A DNA stretch of 64,000 bases from Planoprotostelium fungivorum (taxonomy: Eukaryota > Evosea > Variosea > Cavosteliida > Cavosteliaceae): contig MDYQ01000014.1 of NCBI GenBank assembly GCA_003024175.1, forward strand, positions 124,001 to 188,000, given 5' to 3'. A program made the translations under genes and the position numbers. Shown piece after piece: positions 56,255 through 64,000 of this stretch. The notes under the pieces are model-generated. The model saw nothing but the letters and a program-made list of their open reading frames with translations, did not search any database and had not been told where the DNA came from. Numbering within the stretch: the stretch's first letter is position 1; the number at the start of each line of letters is the position of its first letter.

Positions 56255-57997
56255 ATGAGCACGTATGACCCAACTCTGAGCTACGAAGAAGACCCGTACG
56301 GTCTGAAGTCCCCTTATCCACCTAGCAGTTACATGGACAGAGACATTCTGGGATATAACACACCATACACCACGGTACCATCCGTTTCACATTCTTAATG
56401 TTGATTCATGACAGTTTTCGTCCTCTCAAGATCCTACGGCTCTTTTAGAATACATACTCGACACCCCGAATGGAGTTTCAAATGATCCACCCAGCGAGTC
56501 CGTTCGTCAGCGTACATTCGCTGTATTAATCCTCACACAGTTGGAACGGATATAATCAATCTGGAACGAGTGATGAATGCAGTAGCTCTCCTCAAGATCC
56601 TACATTAGACTTCAATTCATCGCCACCGATCAGTGTCTCTCCCTCTCCACCAGTGGTACCTTCTGTGAGCATTATCCAACAATCGCATGCCAAATCATAT
56701 ACCATCGTCGTCAACATCAGACTCACTCGTTTTACAGTTGAGTCTCACCAACTCAAAGAGTTTCCCAGTTCCCAGCACTGCATACACTCCACCAGCCAGA
56801 TTGCACACACAGACACAAGCATTAGACAAAGAAGTACAGAATCAACAGGAATCTGTGGAACAGAACGAAGGCAATGGAGAAAACCGATCTTTGAAGAGAA
56901 AGCAACAGACCCGAACAGCTTCTAAATTATACAGGTAATGCAAACATCATTTACATCATATGATATCATCACATCATCTCATCCATCACAGAGAGAGAAA
57001 AAAGACATTAGAACTTCAGTTAACCGAGAGATTGAATCGTTTAGAAGACGAGAGAGCTGCTCTCATCCAGAAGAATGAGAAGGCGGAACGGCTTCTTGCA
57101 GAAGTCCAAGCCGAAAACATTCGTCTAAGAGCACAGCAGGAGGTGATGGACATGATGTAATGACGATCCACTGATGAGAAAAATCAGTCCACGACGAAAG
57201 GATTACAAGATGACAGGGCTCTCTTGTTAGAAAAACTGAGAGAGTGAGTTTTCATCTCATCACACGATCTAATCATCACACATCACACGATCTGATGTCA
57301 TGCAGCATGCTTATGCAGGAGTCCTCCGACGCAGAATTGGTTCTCGTTCTGAACGAGATAAGAGATATAGACAAAGTCAAGATGGGAATCGGTGCCTGCG
57401 CCCTCCGTCGTCTCATCAGTGCTCCCACCATCCATGCTCTCATGGACACTGGGTTCTTTGAAAACGAAGAGAACCTTCGTATCATGAGAGAGAGGAGAGG
57501 TTTAGAATGGGCGAGGGATTACATCATGCGGGAGATGCAAGACATGACACCCTCTCAAACCGAAGGCTTAAAGAAGATCAGTGAGACGAGAGGGGAGGTG
57601 GGGAAGATTAAAACGAGGAAAATGGAATTTATTCTTTTTCAGGAATTATCGGTCATCTCGATGGAGAGGATGCAGCTGATACCTCAACTTCTGAACGCCA
57701 TGAGAGCATTAAGAAACGACACAGACGACCAGAACTCCTTCTTAAACGCCGTCACTTGTTTAGAACATCTCCGACTCAACTTGACCGCCGACAGTGAGAA
57801 ATAGACATTGTTGCATCATGTCGACTCATCGCGATGCAGATCGAGTGATGCACTCTGGCATCGAACAGATGAACGATGTCCTAACGCCGCGGCAACACGC
57901 CATTGTCAAGACACGTCTAAACAACTGCTGCAACGCCGTCAAGCAGCTCCTACTCTTCTGGAATGCCCTCATGGACGCCGACAGGAAGGCGATATAA
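56255..57997 (+). CDS. Divergent bZIP transcription factor
   Basis: N-terminal Ser/Pro/Tyr-rich region in several exons (MSTYDPTLSYEEDPYGLKSP; SQDPTALLEYILDTPNGVSN; SPPISVSPSPPVVPS). The basic region KRKQQTRTASKLYR joins across an intron to ERKKTLELQLTERLNRLEDE and AALIQKNEKAERLLAEVQAE, with Leu heptads. The invariant Asn of the bZIP signature (NxxAAxxSR) is replaced by Thr, and the Arg of SR by Leu. A C-terminal all-helical region follows: SSDAELVLVLNEIRDIDKVK, IGACALRRLISAPTIHALMD, MQLIPQLLNAMRALRNDTDD, TPRQHAIVKTRLNNCCNAVK. It could be a DOG1-like or other regulatory domain. About eight exons; the TAA at 57995-57997 lies 9 bp from the convergent gene's stop. Confidence 0.75.
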
Positions 57998-58011
57998 AGA
58001 CAGTCTTTATA
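57993..58011. terminator. Palindrome between convergent stop codons
   Basis: A perfect 9+1+9 inverted repeat (TATAAAGAC A GTCTTTATA) spans the gap between two convergent stops, contributing to both stop codons. It carries an ATAAA core on each strand and may act as a two-way 3'-end signal. Confidence 0.45.
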
Positions 58012-59326
58012 GAATCTGATAGAAGGAAATCATGTCGTAGTCCTCTTGTTGGGCTTCGTCGTGTGTGTGTGGCATCTCTCTGTCTAATGGCTTGACCCAT
58101 CTCGATGTGTCGATGGTGATCTGGAGTGACGTCACCATCACATCACATTGTCCATCAGAAACTCACGCCTGCATCGGCAAAGGAGGTCTCGATGGAAGGT
58201 ATCGTGACTAAGATGCAACCCTTCTTATTGGCCGCCGCTTTGATGGAAGCCCACAGATTGGACATGAGCTTGGGGCTGTTGACGAAGAACTCAAAGACAT
58301 TGTTCATCACGATGACGTCCGCGTCCGTGAGAACTTGTGACAATTGCAAGATGTCACCCCCGATGATCTGAGAAGATGAGTCGCCGCGCGATGTCCATCC
58401 ATCACCTCGATCCTGTCATCCAGCTTCCTCTTCTTGACAAAGTTCTTCTGCAAATTGGTGAACCATTCGTTCTTCTCTACGCCGATCAACTTTTCGGCCT
58501 CGCTGTAATAATAACCCTGTGTGTGTCATCGATGGATGTTCCATCATGTGTCGTCTCACTGCATATAAGACGGCACCCAATCGTGAGCCGATGTCGACGA
58601 CCTTTTTTCCTTTCAGATTGCCAACGCCATCTTCTGAGAAGATGTATTTCAACTGTGACAGTGATGCACTGTGTGAGACAAAGTCTGTAATGGTGAGATG
58701 GATGCAGGTGGATCATCTCATTCTCACTCAGATCTTGGACGTTTCTCGATCCACAATCTCCGCAGTAAGAACGACTGAGTTCCCCCTCTTCACACAACAT
58801 ATCAATGTCTTCGTCTGTTGTATGTCAACATCACCAACGAAATGACGATATGATGGAGACGCACCTGTTGGGTAGAGAAAGTCATCGATGTGGATGGTGT
58901 TCTTCTTTGTGTAGCCTCGGAACTGAATAGATCAGATCAGATGTTACGATTCGATTTCATCTCACCCCTTCCGTTTTCGGGATGAAGATCTTCTCTCCCG
59001 GGGCTTCGGCTATGGCAGGAACCAATTTCCTCAATTCTGAACGTACATCAGATTGAAAATCGCGGTTGCATTCAACTCAATCACCTGCAACGATATCATC
59101 CATCACGTCATCGGCAGGAAGTCTCTTCGGTTTCGTTCTATCAGATAACTCTCCCTCTATGAGAGTCTGCAGATCGTGCAGCTGATCTCACATCAATCCG
59201 AATCCGATAATCATCACAATCCACCTTCTCTGTAGGGACCTCATCCAACAGAGTTCTGAATTTGGCAAACACCTGATCCAGTTGTTCGTCTCCCGCATGG
59301 TGATGGTGGTGGTGATGATCGGCCAT
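58007..59326 (-). CDS. SAM-dependent methyltransferase with natural His7 N-terminus
   Basis: MADHHHHHHHAGDEQLDQVF is an encoded seven-His stretch. A helical N-terminal domain (PADDVMDDIVAGELRKLVPA; AEAPGEKIFIPKTEGFRGYT) follows, then a Cys pair (SRSYCGDCGSRNVQD). The class I methyltransferase core is KGKKVVDIGSRLGAVLYAGY (motif I VxDIGSxxG), EAEKLIGVEKNEWFTNLQKN (motif II acidic Glu), KLDDRIEVMDGDILQLSQVL, TDADVIVMNNVFEFF (motif IV) and GCILVTIPSIETSFADAG. The substrate is unknown. About eight exons. The His run and the CxxC could bind metal. The C-terminus ends YDMISFYQIL. Confidence 0.75.
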
Positions 59327-59450
59327 CTCAAAAACTCTGGACAGCCTGAAAAGGTTGAGATATCAATCGTCCATCATATTACAACGCATGAATGTGTTTC
59401 TGATATTCACACGAAATCTCCCACCTTAGAATCTACCTGGCAAGAGCACA

Positions 59451-59460
59451 CTATATAAAA
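59451..59460 (+). promoter_or_regulatory. TATA box of the ubiquitin-like gene
   Basis: CTATATAAAA lies 21 bp upstream of the start codon of the ubiquitin-like gene. This implies an extremely short leader, or translation from very near the cap. Confidence 0.5.
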
Positions 59461-59480
59461 CCAACAACACATACCACACG

Positions 59481-59792
59481 ATGACTGTCACTATCACCCT
59501 CCTCTCCACTGGCGAGACCTTTCAAGCACCCTCCGGCAATGTTCAGCAGCTGAAGGACTCTATCTTTGAGCAGCGCGGTATTCCCCAGGGCTACCAGGTA
59601 TGTGTGGAGGATGAGATGACGTGTGACTGATTGAGATGGCAGATGATCCAAGATCAATCGGGTGCTACAGTCGAGCAACTTGAGGACGGCTCTCAGGTCA
59701 ACTTGTCCGTTCAGCTGAACGGAGGTTGCTCTGAAGCTTGCTCATGCTGCGGCGGAAGATGCGGAGAGTCTTGCCACTGCACCATTTTATAA
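59481..59792 (+). CDS. Ubiquitin-like protein with internal GG and Cys-rich CaaX tail
   Basis: 88 residues, two exons (intron near 59600-59640). The fold MTVTITLLSTGETFQAPSGN, VQQLKDSIFEQRGIPQGYQM, ATVEQLEDGSQVNLSVQLNG G aligns along ubiquitin, including KxxIxxxxGIP, QLEDG and a final LNGG at residues 64-67 in place of LRGG. After GG comes a 21-residue tail with seven Cys (CSEACSCCGGRCGESCHC) ending CTIL, which fits a CaaX box preferring geranylgeranylation, with neighbouring Cys that could be palmitoylated. This recalls plant/animal MUB/UBL3 membrane-anchored ubiquitin-fold proteins; cleavage after GG would instead release a modifier. The metallothionein-like tail may also bind metal. Confidence 0.75.
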
Positions 59793-59869
59793 ACATCACG
59801 TTACGTCATTTCGATCTCTTTATCTCATGGACAGAAGTATCACGTACGATGAAATTGACTCTCTTCATT

Positions 59870-60499
59870 TTATACACAACTTGAATCCCGCACTTCTGTG
59901 GTTGGACTGGGTGGCATCACAAACGTGGGGAAGAGGAGGTAGATGATTGCATTGAACAGGTGGAACCAAGCGTCTCTCACGTCATCGTTCCACCATAGCC
60001 CCAATATGTTCTCCAAAGTCCACAGGAAGGCAAGTCCGAATGCCTCTAGATCGTCTTGAACGAGTTTGAGTCGACGATGTCTTCTCCTGACTGCCCCAAA
60101 ATCGTCCACAGATATGTTAGTACCATCTAGAACTCTGACACATGCTTGAAGAGTCCCAATGAAGATCTTCCTCTGTAATGCCATGCTGTTGGGAAACATG
60201 GTTCGCATGTGAGGCCTCCGTTCGAAGAGTTGGCTGTAGAACATCTCCACTGTCCTCTCTTTGTTGTCTTCGATGATGGCCCAAGTAGTTGACACCATTC
60301 GTTTCTGTGATGAACTCAGGTTCTGGCCGATGTCTCCGACAGAGAAGCCAGCTCGAGCGGGTAAAGAAGATTCATCCTCGAAAGCCTCCTCTGAAGATGG
60401 AGGAAGATCACCCCATTCAGCATGTATGAAGCGATCGGTGGTGCTAGGTCGTGTGTTCTCTACGGCCACCGTCTGTTCAGATGAGCAGCCTGCCCCCAT
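59870..60499 (-). CDS. Globin with N-terminal acylation signal
   Basis: Intronless frame of 209 residues. MGAGCSSEQ fits N-myristoylation (Gly2, Ser6) with a palmitoylatable Cys5. An acidic linker (FEDESSLPARAGFSVGD) precedes the globin fold: LSSSQKRMVSTTWAIIEDNK (helix A with Trp), VEMFYSQLFERRPHMRTMFP (B-C, CD1 Phe), NSMALQRKIFIGTLQACVRV (helix E, Gln at the likely distal position), RRRHRRLKLVQDDLEAFGLA (F8 proximal His) and LWWNDDVRDAWFHLFNAIIY (G-H). Membrane-attached globin X of animals has the same N-terminal signal. It may bind O2/NO or act as a redox sensor at the membrane. The open frame continues upstream of 60499, but conserved sequence starts here. Confidence 0.78.
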   Translation of the reverse strand: MGAGCSSEQTVAVENTRPSTTDRFIHAEWGDLPPSSEEAFEDESSLPARAGFSVGDIGQNLSSSQKRMVSTTWAIIEDNKERTVEMFYSQLFERRPHMRTMFPNSMALQRKIFIGTLQACVRVLDGTNISVDDFGAVRRRHRRLKLVQDDLEAFGLAFLWTLENILGLWWNDDVRDAWFHLFNAIIYLLFPTFVMPPSPTTEVRDSSCV

Positions 60500-60660
60500 G
60501 CTGACCTGATGTCCTCCCAATTTGGCTTCTCTTCTCACCTTCTTCATCGTTATTGGAATCGGGGTACCGTATTGAGAACTTTTCCTCCCTGGGCCTTCTG
60601 AAAGGCAAATTAGCCTCTGACTACAGATGATGGGACACAAGTGACGTTGTTCTTTATATG

Positions 60661-63600
60661 TCAACATTGATCGGCGAAGGTATACATGTCCTCCGTGATG
60701 ACTGCGATCGTCTCCCTCTCTTCTGTAGCCCTCTTGTCCGTGTCGTGATACACGCTGGCGCCTGCAGCATCTCCAGCTTGGAAGACACCCGTTCTTCTCT
60801 GCTGAGAGTTGCGGGTGCTGGTCCGGCTGATCTTCTCGGGGGAATAGAGGCCGCTCATCATGGTGTGCAGCTGTTTGAAGTTGGGGCGATCGGAAGGCTC
60901 GTAACTCCAGCACCTGTTGGGATGAGTGATGTGATGGTGTGGAAGATGGATGACGATGATGATGATGAGACGTGATGTGGAGGGATACTCACTTGACGAG
61001 GACGTTGTAGATGTCTTCCGGACACCTCTCTGGCTTCGACAAGATCTTTCTGTCGTTGATGACGTACTTGATGACATCTTGATTGGCAGTCAACTCAAAG
61101 TATGGAACTTGTCCTAGAGAGAAGATCTCCCTAATGAAAGATAAGTCATGGTCGATGATGCTCATCGTGATGATGACAAAGACGATGATGATGACAAAGA
61201 CGATGATGATGACAAAGACGATGATGATGACAATGAAGACGACGATGATGATGATGATGAACTCACCATGCTAAGACACCGAACGACCACACATCTGATT
61301 CGAACGTGCTCAATTTGAACTGGATGCTCTCCGGTGCACTCCATCGAATGGGCATCACCTTCGATTTGGCCTCGTAGTGACTGTGCTCTCGACTCATACC
61401 GAAATCAGAGATCTGATCATCATCGTCATCAGTCTCAGGTTCGACTCGAATTCGAAACTCTTCACCTTGGCTTGGCCAGATGCATCGACGAGAACGTTTC
61501 TGGCGCTGAGGTCTCTGTGAATGACACCTACGAACCTTCATCAGATTGATTTGAAGGAGATAGACTGATCGATTCCACACAAACTGGATGAAAGATACGA
61601 ATCATCATCTCTCTTTAGAATATTTTGGGGCATCGATCAGATGATGAGATGAGATGATGAGACGTTTTAAGACATAAAGATCGTGGCCTCACCCTTTGAT
61701 TGTAGATACATCATTCCCTTGACGATATCATAACACATGGAGATCAACCCTTCATCCTCCAATTCATGGTTGTACTTTCTCAAAAAGTTGTCGAGCGAGC
61801 CGTTCGATACGTATTCCAGTACCATGAGATAATTGTCCTCGTGTAAATAGACTCCCAAAAGGTTGACCACGTTAGGATGGTTCAGTTTCTTCAAGAGGAC
61901 AATCTCTTCCTTCCAGTGGCTGTCGGTGCTGCCTTCTTCCTGGAAGATGTCAGGCGAGGGAGAGCGTGGAGGTCACCTTCAGACTCTTAAGAGCCACTTC
62001 GGTCTCGTTCCAGTTTCCCTTGTAAACGTTTCCAAAGTTACCGTGACCGATGATGTGTTGCACCTGATCGCGATCAGCATCGTCATCATCACGATCATCA
62101 CGATCATCATCATCATCATCATCATCATCATCTCACCTTGACATCGGTTAAGATGAGATCTGTTACGTTCAATCTCTGCATCTCCAGCATCATCTCCTTC
62201 CTTCTCATTCTCTTCCTCCTCATGATCAGGAGCACGACCAGTATGACGACCACCACCACCAGAACAATGCAGCCTGCGATGATTCCGGCTTTGGCCGTTG
62301 TAGACAGACCGCTCGAATTAGGTGGACCACCCAGGGCAGAATCACCACCATCTAAAGTACCGGAAATTGGGGGAGGTAGAGGTGACGATGATGACGATGA
62401 TGACGATGATGACGATGATGATGAGGAAGTGGATGAGGTGGGTGTGACACACGACACCGAATTGTCTAAAGAGGTGAGTCGATGTCCATGACGTCACATC
62501 CATGTCACCCGCAAAGTTGGAGACCAGAGACGAAGGGCAGCTGATCGAGATGCTGGGCGAGTTGTAGACCAACAGAGAAGTGGAATCGGAGGGTATGAAC
62601 ACAGACGCCCCTCCCGTGAAACTGAAACGATTCAGTCTCTCTCTTCTTATCTTCTTCTCACTTGCTGCCGCTGACTGTGAAGTCACCCGACCCTAGATTG
62701 ACCGACGTAGCCCCATCGTTTCCAGTGTTATCCAATTGGACGGATGTGAAATCGGTCGAGCCGTAGAGGGAGAGGGCTCCGCCTGTTCTGGCCACGTTCG
62801 ATGAGAATTCGGAGGACGTGATCAAGTTGTTCGTGAAAGCTTGACGTGACAATGTCGTGTCCCTCGTTATGTAGACGGCTCCTCCCTCGAAGGCCATGTT
62901 GTTCGTGAAGGAAGACCCATCGATGTTGACGCCACCGTTGTCAGCTGATGGATAGGTCAGGGGAATTTGTCACGATGTGTAATGAGGGTTGATGATGATC
63001 GTGTGATGAAATGTCATGTGATCGTGTGATGTGATCATGAGATGACCATGATGACTCACCGTGTACGTAAAATGCGCCACCGTAGCCTGAAAAATTGTCC
63101 GATCCTCCATTGTCGTCCACTGTACATCCCGAGACATTCAGACCTCGAGACCCCGCGGAAGGTGCTACGTACAGTACGGATCCACTTATCGAGTTGATTC
63201 GATTCCTGTACCGGTGAGTACGTCTCACTACAACCAGCCAATCACCCGCTGAACAAACTGTCTCTGATGATGATCGCCTCCGCTGCCGATCCCAGCAAGT
63301 AGAAAACTCCTTGATTTTCCGTGGCTGTCAGGTTGTACACATCGAGGCTGTAGGAGTAGGATGACGAGGCGACGCTCAACACACCTTGGTTCTACATCGT
63401 GATGAGCTTCACTACATCGACGATGTCGATCTCACCCGATTTGATGTCATCGTGTCGTTGATCGATGTGAAATCGATGTTTCCTGATAACTCCACCGTGC
63501 CTCCGATGGCTGCAGTGTTGGATGTCCACTCGTTGCCTTGGCTGGCAAAGAGTGATAGATTGGCGGCGTTCAAGGAAGAGTAAACAGCGGCACCCTTATT

Positions 63601-64000
63601 CGATTTGTTGCGAGTGAATCGACTGTTGCTGACGGCGATGCTACCCTGGCGTGACGTCACTCTCCATCTACAACGTGCCAATATATATGACCCAATATAC
63701 ACTCACGTTGATGCTGCTCGAGGACATACAGCCTCCGTTATTCGAAGCAGAGTTATCGTGACAATCTAAATCTTCCACCACCAATGTGTTGAATTGAGAC
63801 ACCCAAATGGCGGCACCATCTACGGTGACCGTGTTGTTGTAAAATCGAGACCCTGACTCGTCAGCGGACCCGTACGTATCGTACGCCTCACCTTGAAAGG
63901 CTACGTCAGCGCTGAGACTGTTGATGTACACCGCGGAACCGTAAGCTGCGGATGAGCCGTAGAAGGTGGAATTTTGAAAAGAAATATCCGATCCACCGGA
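60661..64000 (-). CDS. Receptor tyrosine kinase with beta-helix ectodomain (partial 5')
   Basis: The ectodomain (64-62.5 kb, running off the right edge) is built of short repeats such as SRFYNNTVTVDGAAIWVSQF, LDCHDNSASNNGGCMSSS and SSEFSSNVARTGGALSLYGS, the parallel beta-helix type also seen in polymorphic outer-membrane and pectin-lyase-like proteins. A poly-Ser/Pro stalk and one helix (AGIIAGCIVLVVVVVILVVL) follow. Kinase: IGHGNFGNVYKGNW (Gly loop), EVALKSLK (VAIK Lys), FLRKYNHELE, VIHRDLSARNVLVD (HRDLxARN tyrosine-kinase loop), SDFGMSREHSHYEAKSKVMP, IRWSAPESIQF, ESDVWSFGVLAWE and CWSYEPSDRPNFKQLH. The activation loop has a Tyr. About twelve introns. Confidence 0.85.
61165..61262 (+). repeat. 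18-bp minisatellite in a tyrosine-kinase intron
   Basis: About three and a half units of GATGATGATGACAAAGAC followed by (GAT)n. It lies in an intron of the receptor kinase gene and gives a false Met/Thr/Lys-rich frame on the plus strand. Confidence 0.9.
62380..62432 (-). repeat. GATGAC-rich coding repeat (poly-Ser stalk of the kinase)
   Basis: On the minus strand this microsatellite encodes about 15 consecutive Ser in the juxtamembrane stalk just before PLPPPISG. Unlike the other GAT repeats here it is translated, so length changes would alter stalk length. Confidence 0.8.

Noticed and set aside
59281-59326. His-tag-like start as vector contamination
   Set aside because: The codons are mixed CAC/CAT, the gene has introns typical of the window, and the methyltransferase fold follows in frame.
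61140-61262. Direct repeats as a CRISPR array
   Set aside because: Units are contiguous without unique spacers, and the context is a eukaryotic intron.
61083-61274. Met/Thr/Lys repeat frame
   Set aside because: Translation of an intronic minisatellite, not a gene.

Overview
This window is nuclear DNA from a compact, intron-rich eukaryote. About forty genes sit on both strands, often less than 150 bp apart. Introns are mostly 38-90 nt, start with GTGAG or GTRNG, end in AG, and are filled with GATGATG/CATCATC-like sequence. Exons in this answer were joined by eye from GT..AG signals, reading phase and family similarity, so gene spans are firmer than single splice sites. Gene content (WASP with a WH1 domain, fimbrin-type actin bundlers, a beta-helix receptor tyrosine kinase, an SH2 protein, arrestin, DOMON and GPI-type surface proteins, F-box/ankyrin proteins) suggests a free-living amoebozoan. 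A protosteloid amoeba is my best guess, but that is inference.

Layout. 1-4.1 kb: ABCG half-transporter (runs off the left edge). 4.2-8.3 kb: F-box-like peptide, unknown membrane protein, ABHD10-like hydrolase, FAD monooxygenase, Mia40. 8.3-9.6 kb: gene-poor. 9.6-15.8 kb: MMADHC-like and SCOC-like proteins, mitochondrial CGFS glutaredoxin, a cyclin-like protein, proteasome beta-2, mitochondrial bL25. 15.9-23.0 kb: WASP, C2 protein, ankyrin/JMJD8-like protein, six-repeat Con-6 protein. 23.6-32.6 kb: arrestin with a long helical tail (containing an assembly gap and duplication), Cys-repeat secreted protein, F-box/ankyrin protein, SH2 protein, VTT membrane protein. 33.0-37.4 kb: apparent kinesin-fimbrin fusion. 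37.9-41.6 kb: ribosomal protein L13a, DOMON protein, NAD-isocitrate dehydrogenase. 42.0-46.6 kb: single-pass receptor with a cytoplasmic ankyrin domain. 46.7-54.0 kb: GTP cyclohydrolase I, small membrane protein, lunapark-like protein, PsbP-like protein, Crooked-neck splicing factor. 54.6-64 kb: secreted protein, divergent bZIP, methyltransferase, ubiquitin-like CaaX protein, acylated globin, receptor tyrosine kinase (runs off the right edge).

There is no operon-like logic, but themes recur: mitochondrial biogenesis (Mia40, GLRX5, bL25m, IDH, ABHD10, cobalamin trafficking), the actin/microtubule cytoskeleton (WASP, kinesin-fimbrin) and phosphotyrosine signalling (receptor kinase, SH2). The most unusual items are the kinesin-fimbrin chimera, a ubiquitin-like protein with both a GG and a CaaX end, a globin with an acylation signal, Con-6 repeats outside fungi, a lunapark without its zinc ribbon, and a recurring sense-oriented TTTTATTNNNTTTTATT motif in introns. 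No viral element, CRISPR array, rRNA or convincing tRNA was seen.
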